Shown here: positions 10,500 through 24,510 of the stretch, piece after piece
How positions within the stretch are numbered: position 1 is the stretch's first letter
Layout: each line of letters starts with the position of its first letter
DNA from: Struthio camelus
Taxonomy: Eukaryota > Chordata > Aves > Struthioniformes > Struthionidae
DNA length: 64,000 nt
Direction: 5' to 3'
NCBI RefSeq assembly: GCF_040807025.1
Contig: NC_090944.1
Span: forward strand, 125,851,738-125,915,737
Program-made: the position numbers and the translations under genes
The notes under the pieces: model-generated
What the model was told of the DNA's origin: nothing
What the model saw: the letters and a program-made list of their open reading frames with translations, nothing else
Database searches by the model: none

Positions 10500-13400
10500 T
10501 CAGTCTGTTTTTTCCCAAAAGTCAGGGTTATTTGAATCTAGGAGCATGGAAATAAAACTAATAGTGTTACGATCCAGGTATAAACATTCCCAATTTAAAG
10601 AAGAATTCAGGTAGAGGTTCTGTTTGACCATTTCTAGTATTTTCTTACTTTTTTCTGTCTTAAGCACACTGAGTTTCACATAGTTACCACATAAACACAG
10701 ACTAGACTACTCGCATGAAGGGCTGGGCTAGAGGTTTCAAAAACGGGAATGCTATGCATCAGGGCATGCTCTTCTCATACTGCCTCAACAATAAACCCCA
10801 AGAATCTCCAATCAGTGCTTTAAAATTAATATTCCAATCAGCATTTTAAACCCAAGCTACACATCTTTAATCAGGATTTCAGAGGCATCTTTGGCTTCCT
10901 TCTTGACTAGCACAGTCCATGCCAGTGCTGGGACTCCTGCTTCTCTGCAGGGTCCAGTCCTGTGTCAAACAAGTCCAGACTGCGAGCGTCAGCCCCCAGA
11001 GCCAAAAGGAGCCACTGAGCTCAGTGTGGGAAAGCCACCCAGCTGCCATCAGACAGCAGCTAGTTTTCACTCATTTTGGATTTAGACCTAAATTCTAAAT
11101 AGCGACGAAGACAAAGAACTTCCCATTTCCTCCAGCGCAGTATGAGAGTGAGGTGTTACCTGGAGCAGGAGTCGGTGTTCCCTGAGCTCACAGCTCAGCC
11201 TACCCTCGCTGCAAGCACAGCTGTGGGACCGCAGCACAGCACTGGTGCCTCAGCCAGAGAGGCAGCCTCTCTATTTTGATGGCGCCTTTACGCAAGAAGA
11301 AAAGGGCAGTGAATGTCTCATCCCCCCCATACGGTTTCAGTGCAGCACAGACTGGGCAGTTTAGTCCCCTACCTCCTTTGGGTGGTTTTACCTCTTCTGT
11401 GCACTAGCTGCTCAATGGCCCAAATGAAAACTACAACTTCTTTTGTTTAGGGTTTCTTTTTAGTTGGATCAGCAAGTTGCTCTGGCTCACTGCCCAGCTC
11501 TTTCTTAAATTAGCAAATACTGAATCTAAGAAAATTCACTTACACTCTCTGGAAGAGGCCACGAAAACATTTAATCAAAAATGATCTTAGTAACTTCACC
11601 TAATCTCTCCCAAGAACAGAAAGGGCTGGACAGAGTTTCCTTACGAGCCACTCTGGCCAGAAAGGTCTCTAACAAACTATGCAAAGCACTTCTGACGCCT
11701 GGAATCAGGCACTGGCTCCAGTTCTCAGAAATGACGAAGCAAAAAAACTAGCGGCAAGCCCTAAGTCTCCTTTTTTGATGAAAGGATGAAAGACCTTCAC
11801 TTGAGAAATTCCTCCACCACTAAGAGCAAGTGAGCAGGTCACAGCGTCATCATTGCGTTCGTTTGCCACCTCATCTCCAAACACCACCAGCCTGGTCTGG
11901 AGATGCTCCAATCTGTTCTATATCGCTTCCTTGAAAATGGTATACGCCTACTGAAAGACACTGGCAAATTACCTTCCTAGGGTGGTGGCTTTCCTTCCTC
12001 CTCTTCTTTTACAGATAGCTACTCTTTCATTAGGGTATGAATAGCTGGCACAGTATAAAGAACCAGAATAACAGTACCCAGGACTCGCTGGGGACAGTAT
12101 ACCTTGCTAGAGTTTGCATGAACGCTGCCCATGGCCTCAGCCTGCTCTGCAAGATTCCTGCATGGAAGAGTTTCATAAGCTATGGTCGGATAACATGAGG
12201 CATCCAGCTTTTGTCTGGCTCCCAGTGCCAGACCGAAAACAGCACCGCCACTTAACGCAAAGTGCTGATCTGCTATAAACTCCGTCTGCTGGTTCTGATT
12301 TGTTCTAAAAATTTGACCGTGTGATTTTCGTGCCAAAAGGCTTTATGCTAGATTGGGTATTGCCTGGCTTCTCTCTCCTTCCGTGTGTACCTCCATGAGT
12401 CCCCTGCAGCGACCATAAACTCAAAAAAAACTGACTTTGCATCTGTATTGTCTAACCTAGCTAATATGATTCTGGGACACAAAACTTTGTGTCTCATATC
12501 TAATCTGAATCATGTTTATTCTGCTAGGCGATATGATAGCACACAGTTCTCATAGCAAAGACACTGCAACCACAGCCTCAGTCCTGCCAGCAGAGGAGCC
12601 GACTTCAGTGGGAAGTTTTGCGATACAGACAATTGTCTGCTTGATCTATACAGAAATCATTCAACTCATTTAATCTAGGCAAGGACATGAGCCTGCTCGT
12701 GGGGAATAAAAGCTTTCCCTCATCACCAGCCTACGCCAGATTTGAACTGTTCCCTTATGTCAGCAGCGTGTTTATTCCACAAGTTATCCAGTAGAGTTAA
12801 GAACACCATTTTATTTTTGAGAAGTCGCAAATCTGGTCTGATCTTGAGCGCAGTTATACTATTCACCCAATTCTGCCACTGTGTAACTTGTGTTGCGTCG
12901 ACGTGCAGCACACCTTCCATAGGCAGACTTCTGCTTTTACTTAAGGCTCAGACAGAGGACTGCCTGTTTGAAGAGAAACGGACAAACCGCCCAGCGTCCC
13001 ACCATGCCCTTGGTCAGCCGATGTCAGCTGGCTTGCTCACAGGGTTTGTGTTGGCATGTTTGCAAAGTGCCAGTGTTCTGGCAGAAAAGAGCTTTCAAAG
13101 TCTTTTTTTTTTTTTTTTTTAAACACAAAACCAAACACAACTGTTTAAATACAGCTTTTTTCTGTCCCTTCAGCAGTCTCCTCCTCACTGCCCTACTCTG
13201 GGTCTTGTTTGTAGCTGGGAAAGAGGGTTAGTTACCACTCTCAAATGGCGACAGAAAAGGCTGCAAGCAAGAACACTGACATTTGGCAAAAGCGATCATA
13301 TCAAATCAATGCTTTGGCCAAGCATATGGCCCTAAGTTGGCTAGCTTTACGCCGTTGCCTTTATATTATTGAGGAACGTCCCAATAATTGAGGAATATCT

Positions 13401-13590
13401 GTATTTTGTAAGAGCAATACTTAACTTTCTAATATGTGCCTATGTAACTGCCTAGTTACAAACGCTGACTTTTTTCTTCTTACGGTTGGGAGTTTACACC
13501 GTAAAAGCTTTGTCAGCCTTTTTTTTTAAGAGCCTATTTTTTCCGACTTAGAGAACCCAACTCCGGAGGAAGCAGGGATGGAGGGGCTCT
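10500..13590. other. Intergenic DNA between LEFTY and TMEM63A, first part
   Basis: I see no coding exon, RNA gene or clear repeat apart from a T run near 13103-13122. Open frames here are short and have no splice or family support. Confidence 0.5.
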
Positions 13591-14180
13591 GAGAGGCTGC
13601 CCAGGTGCTGCCTTCCCCCGGAGAAGCTCCGCTGGCACAGCGACGACTGCTGCTGAGCTGGGTTTCGGCAAACACGCTCCAGCGAATGTCACCGCGACAG
13701 TTCAAGGCGAGACCGCCTCGGCTGCCTGCGCCGAGCACGGCCGGCGGAAGGGAACGCCTGCGTGAGCGAGGCCTCAGCCATGCAGCACAGCCCCTGGCTG
13801 AACGCTGGGGAAGGTTTTAATGCAGACGGAGCTCTTGAGAGAGCTGGGCTCGATGCTGATACAGCTTACGGGCTGGGCCGGCTCTACAGACTTCTGAAAG
13901 TTGGGTGATGTCCTGGGCTGGGTGCCGGCGAGGTGGTACGGGGCCAATGCTCTGCCAGCGGGCTGGGACTGCACACGCCGTACTTGGCAGCGCTAAGGAA
14001 ACCTGCAAGCTGCTTCCCCTCCTGTCCACCTCCAGCTCTGCCCGCCCGTCGTTGCGTCAACGTCAAGAGTTGCGGCCGTCCCCACTCTCCCAGCAGAAGC
14101 CGCTGGTAGAGACACAACAGTGGCAACGTTGCGCGCCCGCAGGAACAGCCTGCGTCATTTGCCGGGTGGCTTTGCTATAG
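13590..14180. promoter_or_regulatory. Isolated CpG-rich block
   Basis: CpG density is high. I count about 19 CpG in roughly 150 bp around 13621-13770, at about 64% G+C, far above the neighbouring sequence. It lies about 6 kb upstream of LEFTY and 10 kb upstream of the TMEM63A promoter and matches no recognised first exon. Open frames on both strands are explained by GC content. It could be an orphan CpG island, an unannotated promoter or an enhancer. Confidence 0.5.
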
Positions 14181-17100
14181 CGGGGCAGAGCTCTGTTAGC
14201 TCCGCTGCAGCTATACTAGAGGCAGCCCTGCCACTGTAATCCCCTTTGTTTCCATACCCAGAAGCACCCCTGGTGAGGCTGAGCACACACAGCACTCATG
14301 TCCTGCAGCACATCCCACACCCCTTATAAACTCTGTGCCAAGGTCGTGTAGCAAATGGCCTTCCTATAATTCAGAAATATCCGTGCTTTCCTGTCACACT
14401 AAAACACTTTGAATACTATTATTTTGTCTGTGGCAGTGAGTTGCCTGGCTTAATTACGGATTGTATTTTCTTCAGCTATTTATAACTCTGATGACTTTTG
14501 CTTCACTGAATAGTTTTTCCTCTTCTGCTATGAAAAAGAGGAAATTAACCACTTTTTTTCCACTCAGATAGATATAGAAAGAATAACACTATATCCTAGC
14601 AGCTGTGATTTATTTCTATTACCAGGAGAAGCTGCAAGGGCAGAAAGATTAGCAACTATATGTCAATGAAAGTTGGAATAATTTGCATTACTAACTTTGC
14701 TGGAAGGTGGGTTGTTTTTTTTTTTTTCCTGAAGGCCAGAAATAAAGATGAAAGGCCAAGCGGAGTGAGTTCTAAAACACACCTCTTCCCCTAAGCACTG
14801 TGAGCTGTCATGCAAAATAGTAACTTTTGACTTTAGTGCAAAAAAGAAAAAGGGCTGTTCCTTGCACTGAAAATTACAAAAGCCAGTGCAAGATTGTAGA
14901 AAATAAAATTAGGCCATAATATGCACAGAGAAGACAAGCTGGAACTGAAAAATACTTTAGATTTTACTAATTTTGTACATCTAATAGACTGCAGATTAAC
15001 TGCCAAACAGCTTCCGTTCGCCCTCACTGAGCTATTTAACATTAACCTGGACAGTGCCTTAGCAAATATATCAGAACAAAAAAGATATCCGCAACAGCAG
15101 GAAAACGAGCTAAACTACTCACACAGTTGTTTTCCATCTGTAACATCTGCTGCTAAACTGCCTTTTTGGCTATTAAGTGTCAGCAGGTTTTACACTGTGG
15201 AACCTGAATGTATCCAGTTTCAAAATAATTACCCGCACACATTTTTAAACTCGATGTTAACAGCATATTAACTCCACAATCTACAGGATGGGGAAGTGGA
15301 ACTCTTGAGAGGATCCAGCAACAGCCCCAGGCCTGCCTGTCCGAGCACCGAGGGAGCTGGGGCAACGCAGCGGAGGCACGCCTGGGAGGCTTTCGGAGGG
15401 GCAGGAGGTTCAAGGACAAAACAATCTCCTTCGCCACTATATTCCCTCATCTTGATGCTTAACGTTTGTTCTTTGAAAACAAAAAAGACAGGCTCCCCAT
15501 GGGAATTTTTTCTTTGTCTTCAGAAAGTTCTGCCCTCTCTTCTGGGAATGGCTTTAAAGGGCTTTAGAGTAAAAAGTATGTATTTTAAAATATTTTATAT
15601 CTATCATGAGAGTGCAAATGATTAACATTAACTCCTCTGGGAAAAGCTAATGAGCTGTTTACTATTTATCCTGATTTATTACTTATGCTGTTCATGCTAT
15701 TTCCCTTCTGTTTAGATTGTGTGTTCATATGGTACCCTGCTACACTTCTGAGAGTTGTATAAATAATAAAGTACAAACAACAAAATAAACCCTAAATTTT
15801 CTCTTGCCTTCAAACAACGCTGCAATGTTCAGAAAGGAGAGCGTGTGGACAGAATGCTTCTGCTCAAGCGCTACAACAAAGCCGTTTGCACTGAAAATAA
15901 ATATTTATATTAACTTTATATTGGTTTTGTAACTTTTTGTATGTTATTGCTTTTTAATGAAACAAGAACTCAAAGGGAAAGAACTGAAGAAAACACAGTT
16001 CTCTGTGTATTTCATTCCAAAACAGAACACAAAGGGGCATTCTACTTCATGGCACAGGTTAAATTATGCAATTTCCTGCCCTGTACCCATATCTATGCAA
16101 ACAAAGAGTATAAACTCTTGGATTTAACATGGCCCTTAAAAAGAGTAAAATAAAGCTGTGTGACCTGACTAGTTTTAATCCTTTTAGCATTCATACTACA
16201 GGACCCTGGGAGATGCATCATGTTCATTTGATTTTAAAAGGGAAGTCCACACTTTGTCAGGCCACTTGAAGCGTGAAACACAAACTTCAGAGTTATTTTT
16301 TTCCTACCTAACCATTTGCTTATTCAAATGCATTAATCCAGGAACGGCCAACATTTAGTCTGCCAGCACAGGGTTCCAAGTAGCAACCAACAGCATTTCT
16401 GAACCTTAATTCTGGATTCAGCGCACGATTCTGCAGGAAATGCCATACATTCGAAGATGATATCTAAGCTCTCTGGGCAGAAGAACCATGGTAAAGATAT
16501 GGTGACTAAAATTTGCTCCATTTATGCAGCATGGCTGTTACTACAGCAGTTGCCAATAGAGAATCCAGCGCCTTCTGGCAAATCATACCCATGGAGATTT
16601 TCAAAGGCACAAAAGGAATAAGGAGTCCTTTTTCCATTGACTTTAGGTAAAACTTGGACGCCCAGTCCCATTCTCACTTTTTATTCTAAAAGGGGATGTA
16701 AAGTATTTTACTCCGGTGACAGCAAGCCTAGAAATAACGAATTACTACAATCAGAGCAGAAATGCGTATAATCTGGGAATTCATTTGAAATACTTACTCA
16801 GTTTGACCTGATCTGTTAGAATCCCTCAACGGCAGACTACAGGAAAAGGGCGTTTTCAATAAAGTTTAGGTCATGCAAATCCCATGCATAAAATTGTCCT
16901 TGACTTCAGTGAAAATCCTGATGTACAGCAGACTTGGAAGACAGGCTCTCAAAACTCTTCAGTGGCTGCACCGCTTGATTTTTCTCAGCCATTGTGATAT
17001 GAAGTCCACCTACGCATGGGCTTCAGTATGTTCCCACACAGGAAAGTGCTTAAACATATGCTACCCCAACAGGAAAATGCTCAGGGTCATAATGGTGTAT

Positions 17101-20100
17101 GAAAATATTCTATTACCGGGGCTTGACCTAAAACTGATCCAGAAACTGCAGCAACTGCAGAATGCAGTGGACTTGCTTCCTGAGAAAAGCAGATGTGAAC
17201 TGGTTCCTTAATGTAATTGCATTCCCAAGAAAAGTTCTCACAGTCATAACTTGAATAATAAGTTCAAGGTCTTACGCTGACATACCAAACCCTTCTAATC
17301 TTCACTGGAACTGCAGTGCGAAGGAATTATGATCAACCCGGCTTGCCATTCCCCACAGCAGTCCGTAATTTGTGGCCTTAAACACCAGCCTGGCTGATCT
17401 CCGGGCTCCATGTGCAGCAGTGCCAGTTTAAACCTGCTTTCGCAGCTGCATCCATACAACCCTCTGGGGGCCAGTCCCGGGAAACTGCTCAGAGAACGAT
17501 CCGGGTAGAGTAAAAAAAAAAAAAAAAGAAAAAAAAAAACAAGGTACTATCTTGTGAAGGCAGGAGTAGTTTACTCTGGTGTTGCCATTGGCGATGGATG
17601 ATTCCCTCCATCCTGGAAGCAGTCATACTCCAGAGGCTCCCCAGAGTGGCTATACCTTTTTACAGAACCTGTTTTTAAAGTCCTCTCAAACTAATTATGA
17701 TCACCTTATAACCTGGCATGTAATCTGAATATAAAACATCTGCTTTACTGAAACTGTACTGCATATTAATAAGAAGGGAGAGGTGAAAAGATTTGAGCTC
17801 TCTCCCCACTTCTGTCCCTGACTCAGTAAAACGACCTTGAGCAAACTGCCGTGGCCAAAATTTTCAAGTCCATATTTAGACACCAAAATAAACAACCTGA
17901 TTTTCAAAGGCGCTAGCCAACCGCAGCTTCTATCAACAAAACTCTAATCACCAATGGACTCTAGAAACTTACTGTACGTTAAACATCTTAATAAAGCAAG
18001 CAATATACCTCTTCCTCTCTGTTACTGCTTACTTACAGGGAAGAAAGTTTTTCTCGTCCATTGACTCACAGATCCATAGTTTAAACTTGGTTTACACTGA
18101 TTACATTACTTTCCCCTTTTACACAGATCACAAAGCAATGTTAAACATGCTGCGTACAGCTGGCAGAGATGCAAGAAATACCTTTATATCCTCTGCTTAC
18201 ATTTCAGAGGAAAGATGGAATAGAAAAAACAGAAAGATTCAGAGAAGGTAAGATCATCGTAAGAAAGGAGAGACAGGAGAAAGGAAAAATCAGGAGGAGG
18301 CAGTAAGCTACTACTATACAAACAGGAATGAAAGAGTGTATAGGGAAGGATGAGAACGGGAAAGGCAGGAGGTACTGTGAAACAGCACATTACAGGCAAT
18401 ACATCCAAAAGATGATTACATGCTAAGGAACGGGCAGTATTTAGGCAACTCTTCTGCTCCCCTACAAGTGGGGGGGCCAGTAAGTGCCCAGCAAGGACCC
18501 ACATGCCCACCACTCCCACGGTGGTGCGTTATGTTCAAAGGAGCCAAGTCACTGCTGCAGCCCTGACTTGTAACACTGACCTCCCTGGCTTTTTACAAAA
18601 TCAAAATCTAAAATTAACAGATCAAGCCTATTTCTAATGGCTGCATGGTAAAAATCGTGAGTCACACAAATCTACAGAGACAATTATTGACACAAACTCC
18701 TAGGCAGTACAAGGAAGCTGATAAAAGTGTTACAGACAATCCTCGTTTTGCTGCTTCTGGTTTGCTTTGAATTAACCTGAGATCAAAACAAAAGCAAAGC
18801 TCTTTGAAATCTTCACAGTCTGCACGAAATTTTTTTCATCTCTAAAAGCAGGAGTGGGAAGGGGGAATTCTTGCCCAAGGAAGATAAAGATCGCTCATTT
18901 TAAAAGTCCTTTTTCAAAAATTATTTAATCTAGATTTTTATTTCAATATATTATTTTAGTTAATTTAGTTATTTACAATTAAATTATAACCACCTATAGT
19001 AAGACTTAGGCTCATGACACTTTAAAAGTATTGCATTTTACATTTATAAACATTCAAGCAGTGTGCTTGATACTGAAATGTTAATGGTAGAGAAGGTCAT
19101 GGCTAAGCCCTTGGAACCCCGTTCTTAAGGACAAAAGCTTTGGATCCCACTGGATTCTTTTGTAGGTACAGAGAGAATAAAGCAGACTGACCAGTTTAAT
19201 GAGTATTTTGCTTAAAGTTGACAAACTGATTAGTCTTTGGGGAAAAAAAAAAAAGTAAAAACTAGTTTTCCGCTTCTGATCTATGAATAAAAACAGGATT
19301 TGAGAGGTCAGTTAACAAATGTGACTTTTAATCCATCAGAGACTCCAGCAAAGCCTGCGGTCTTCACCCTCCAATGATTTAGACTACAGGATCTCCTGGA
19401 GTGTTTTGTAGCTCCTGTTCAAGCCACCACCAGCTTTCTTCTCAGTGGAAAGCCGAAACGCAAAGCAAAGACACTAATGTGTGTCCAGGTCTGGTCACAG
19501 CACTCCTGCAACAAGAGTTGTTTTCTGCAGCATCAGGACAGCTGTGGAGCACAGAGGCAAGCACACTAGCGCTCTTTGCTAAAGTTAACATATATTGTGT
19601 GCAAGAACAGTAAGACATTACAAGCTGTAAGTGGTTTGATACTTTAGATAAATATACCTGCTTGCTGACTCACCCAAAGCAAACAGGTCGTATGGCCAGG
19701 TGCTGTCCTTTTCAGTGGAAGGGACCAGATCTTGCCACGTGGTTTCTCCCTCTCCTTTTCTCTCAGGGAGCTGCCTTCCTTTAAAATGTAGTGCTACCCT
19801 AGCTGTGCATGAAATCCCTTCAGCCTCTATTTATGCAGGCTTAACACACAGATAGTCTGCATTAGTAGAATATAAACATTCAGCAAAACAGTGAAGTCAT
19901 CCAAGTTTCAGCCTCAGTTTTGTCCTAGTCCTTTTGCCCTCGTTCTAGTTTTGTATCAAAGTTTGTCATATCAACAACAGTTTCACTTCAACGAGCTAAT
20001 AATACATCTAAAAATCCTTTACACCAGCAGAAGATTCTCCACAGCTGCAACTATCAGCAAAACAAAAGTTTAAAACCTTACATTGCACACACGTGAGTGA

Positions 20101-23100
20101 TGAGGAAGTCTATGCTGGGGTAAGGCACAGGGCCAAAGTTTTGCCTAGACAGGCCTATGGCAAGACTTTGGCGGTTGTTACAGCTGTTTTTGGCAGCATC
20201 TGCAGTGCTGGGTTACCAGTACAGAAACCTAGAAGTACCCACAGGGACTGCTCTTAGACATAGCCAGAACGATCAAAAACAATGAGTTCAATGCGCCAAG
20301 TAGAGCAATTTTAAATCAGGCAACTGATTTAGAATCAGTTTTAAATGCAAAATGTTGTGATAAGCCTGCTTTTTTCCTCCTGTACATTTCTCCTTTACAT
20401 TTCAGTATTTCTATGTTAAACTGCAGTTATTTGAGCATTTCAGTACAATTCCCGTTTTCATTTAAACACAGCATGACAAAAATCATGACAAAAATAAATT
20501 GTGTTAAAATAACCAGTGCATCATCCACCATTTCCTATCCAATACAACTGTAAAAGAAAAACAAGGGAAATTTCTATCATATATAATTACATATGTTTGC
20601 TTAAACATTTTGTATAAATGTGGTGAATTCTCTTGAATAATAAAAGTACATTCCAACTTTAATGAAAGACTACTTTTTACTTTGAAAATCAACATGTTAT
20701 CCATGAACGGGAAGCAACACTAAGAAAAGAACTAGGAACTACAAAGAGAAAACAAGTGTAAATCTGTTAATTTAAATCAACTGTTGCTGCTTGCTTGTTT
20801 GTATTGTGATTAAAAGAGCTCACTTAAGTGTCTATCCTGTTCTAGATTCTTCTAATTGTTTGTTTTTGTTATAAACATATAAACGCTCAAATCCTTCAAA
20901 GGAAAACTCCATAATGCCCACATTAAGTCCTTTGGTATATTGAGACCTGTAAACAGATTGCTAGATGAAAGCAAAGATTAAGAGGTAGCAATGGGCTGCC
21001 AGGCTAGAAACCTGACTTAAATCCATTAAGATACACTTGATTAGGCAGATATGTAAGGAACAGCAAGCTGGGTTGACGCGTTTCTTCAGAGAGCTGCAGT
21101 GGTGAAAACTCTGCAACCACACCCAGAGCTGGCACGTATGGTAAAGCACCAGGCCACCTGCTACCCAGGGTCCCGAGACTATTGATGTCCTGTTGGGCGT
21201 TCACCCATCAAGGGAAGTCCTGCTGTGATAAATCAAGCTGAAAGTGACAGCTGAGTTCTTCAGCCATAAGGTCATTTAATAAAGTACCTTTGCCTCAGGA
21301 TATAACTCACTTGTACGGGGGAAGAGTGGCACATGTAAGTGTAAATACTCTGCACGCTTGTTCAACTCGGTGCTAAAGAGCCGTCAAAGGGGATATGGAA
21401 CTTGCGAAGTACAGTAAAGACAGAAGAACTTTAAGTTTTGTTGACCTGCTCCCTAGGTCGTGACACTGGATTTCCATCTGCTCTAGCAATGTAATTAAAC
21501 GTTTGCTAACTAATGACAGTATGCGGCTTTTGTCACCAAAAGAACAGACAGTGGTAAACAAAACCCTATTTACAAGAGGTAGGGAGGAGGGAAATGTGAC
21601 TCTGCTGCTGAAATTAGAGATAAACGAAATCACACCAGTTAGCTAAAGAGCCTGTCTAGACAGAGGAAGAAAAAAACAAATGACAAAAGCTTGATGCTCT
21701 TCTCGTGAGAAAGAGAAGGAAAAATGATTTCATAGCCTGGCAAAAGTCTTCAAAATGAAGATCTACTGCAATGTGAAGATTACTGAACAACATCTGTTCT
21801 ACACTACAGAATAAGATAGTCTAGCCACAGCAAGGCCTCCTTTATTCTGAACCAAAAAGAGACAAGAATCTAAAGTACAAAAGCAGCTTATGAAACCAGT
21901 GAGCAAACCAACCAGGCAGATTTGGGCTCTAGAAGTATAAAAAGTGCAAGGCATACACTAAGGCCTCACCCACATGGGAGGTCTACTCTGCTACATGTAG
22001 CTACATGAATAAATGCAGTTACCACAGTAAAAGTGATTTTAAGTATTCTGCTTCTAATTTCTGTTGTGAAATAAACTGTCCACACAGACAGTTTATTCCA
22101 GGAGAGCCAAGAGAGAGTAATTACTCTACTATACTCATGTCAAAATTTTTTCCCAACAACCTGGCCCTAAATAGGAGAAGGCATTTTTAAGCTAAAATCA
22201 TTAGCATCGTTTAACAACAAATGTTATTTGAAGTTTTATTCCAGCAGTGAGTCTGGACCACACTGCTTTGAGCTAAGCGCTTCTATGCCAATTTCCAACT
22301 AACGCAAATGTTTATGGCCAATTAAAACCCCAAATTATCTACAGTGCAGCCGCTAGATAAATTGAGTATGAAATTATGTTTTGAAATGTCTCTTAGTTAC
22401 TGCAGGTGACTAGGACTTTTTCCCTTTTTGCAGGACAGAGCGAAGGTGAGGAAACGCACAGAACCCACGAGCAGTCACAGCCAGCTATACGCTGAGGACA
22501 CTTTCCTCAAAAGTGAGACAAGGATTTGACAGAGAGAAAAGCAATTTTTCCTAAAAGGATTCATACAGTGTTGAGGAGCGGGGCAGAGAGTATGCATGCA
22601 TGGACTTAAGAAATACGCACAGCGTGAATACACAGGGGACAGTACCTACAGTGTTGAAGATGGAGAGAGAGGGGCAGGATCATCAGGACTGTCAACTGGA
22701 GGAGATGCTGGCTTTTTGGCAGCTGGGGTGCTAATTTCCTTTAAATATAAAAATCAACAGATGACGGGGTACTGGCCTGACGTTTTGATTAGTAGACCTC
22801 CTTATAACAAGAGACTGAATCTCGCAACGCCCTGATGCCTTTGGTTGTTCCTGGAGTGGATTGCTGCTCTGAAACATCACAGCTGCTTCATCTGTGAGAC
22901 TGGATGCTGGGTGTAAATCTTGTACGGCAAGCATCCTTCCTGCCTCCCTCTGAACAGTCACATTTTCATCATCATCATCTTCTTCCGCAGAGGCCTGGGG
23001 CCTCTGATTGCCAAGGACAATCAAGTCAGTCATGGGCAGAGGACAGAAAAACAGGAGGATGATGTTGGTTAGCAGGGCAGGGTATCAAACGATCACTGAT

Positions 23101-24040
23101 AGCACACCAAAATAAAGGGCAGAGAAACGGAGGGCGGTAGGGCCTTGCTGCACTGCCTTTCTGGCCTGTTGGCTAGCAGCAATTCACTTCCATAGAGGAA
23201 AGGACGTCCTCGTGCCTGACTGGAAATTGGTTTCAGCCCAGCCCTACCACAGATACATTAAGCTCAACTTGCCGGGTCTCATTTTTTCCAGTCTACCAAA
23301 TTTGAATACTATTTCTCTCTTTATAGGTGTGTGGAGACAAGAGGCTTTGAATATTTCATGGAGCATTCATATTACTACTATTACTTATTTCAGAGTTAGA
23401 TCTGTCTTCGAGTGTGGCCTGCTGCACATCAGGCCTGCATGCTTGCTCACTCTAGCAGCCTGGGACCTGTGAAATCTTGCCGCCTCCTTGGACCCTCGCC
23501 TTTCTCCTTTTCTGCTCTAAAAAGCTCATTTTGGATCCGATTACTTAGGAAGTTCATTGCTGATGCAACTCAGAGAGGCATAAAATCGTTTCCTCCAAAC
23601 TAGAGAACTGTAGCTCACACTATCCTAACACTGTAACGGAGAAACCCCCAAGTAGTTACACAACCCTTCATTCTTCAGTACAGATTTTGTCTTTAGGATT
23701 CAGCATAAAATTTTCATAGATAAACTGTGAACATCTCAGACTGAGTGGTGGAATCCACTACTGACGAGATTTCAACAGTTACACAGAAAGAAAACTTGGC
23801 TCAAGATGTTTTAAAGGCCACTCTGGTACACACCAGCCTCCAGCTCAGCAGCTTGGCTGAGCCAGCCACGGGGGGGAAACACAGCCCCTCACACGGCTCA
23901 CAGCTACGCCCGCAATAAAATCTGACTGCTACTTTCGGCCGACTGCGTTCCCCAATTGCCACGTAATATTCCTGGCACCATTAAAAAAAAAATAAAAAGA
24001 GCAAAAGAAAAATAACGGGAACCCACTCCCCAATTATTTT
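14180..24040. other. Intergenic DNA between LEFTY and TMEM63A, second part
   Basis: About 10 kb without a recognised gene. It includes A-rich tracts at about 17513-17540 and an AT-rich block at about 18900-19000. A 300-bp minus-strand frame at 22731-23033 contains a run of acidic residues from a CATCAT repeat and is not convincing as a gene. Confidence 0.5.
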
Positions 24041-24329
24041 AACAGAGCCTCTCTTCCCTGAGGGAAGCGTTTCAGCAGAACAAGGACAAAAGGGCTACGG
24101 ACAGCGGCACCCCCGTTTAAAAACGAAACAAAACAAAGGCTTCCACCGCCTCGAGAGGGCAGCACGCAGGCTACGGGGCTCGCAAGCGCTGGAGGCGGGG
24201 GAAGCAACGGCCGCGGCCGTTGGGCTCGCGGGGTGCCCGGCCGTTGGGCGCGCGCGGTGCCCCGGCCCGACCCGGCGGCCTCAGCCCCGCCCGGCGCAGC
24301 GCGTCCGGCCCAAGGGCGCATGCGCGGCG

Positions 24330-24444
24330 CCCGGGACTTGTTGTTCGGGCTCGTCAGTTCGGGGCGGGGCCGCCCCGCCCGCCGTAAAGGCCGTGTGAGG
24401 ACGGGGCGGGGCGTGACGTGACGGGGGAGAGCGCGCCGGTGCGG
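24330..24444 (+). other. TMEM63A: Probable TMEM63A non-coding exon 1
   Basis: The donor CGGTGCGG|GTAAGG at 24445 lies inside the CpG island, just after the NRF1/GC-box/CRE cluster, and would join the acceptor at 25888. The 5' boundary is approximate because the start site cannot be read from sequence. Confidence 0.5.
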
Positions 24445-24485
24445 GTAAGGGGGTGGCGGCGGCGGGGGGGCCTGGCAGCCGGGGC

Positions 24486-24510
24486 AGGAGAGGAGAGGAG
24501 AGGAGAGGAG
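24486..24510. repeat. (AGGAG)5 tandem repeat
   Basis: Five perfect AGGAG units lie directly downstream of the putative exon 1 donor within the CpG island. Confidence 0.9.

Noticed and set aside
22731-23033. 100-codon minus-strand frame with an acidic DDDDE run
   Set aside because: It starts at an ATG, but the acidic run comes from a simple CATCAT repeat. No family is recognised, and no promoter or poly(A) context was seen.
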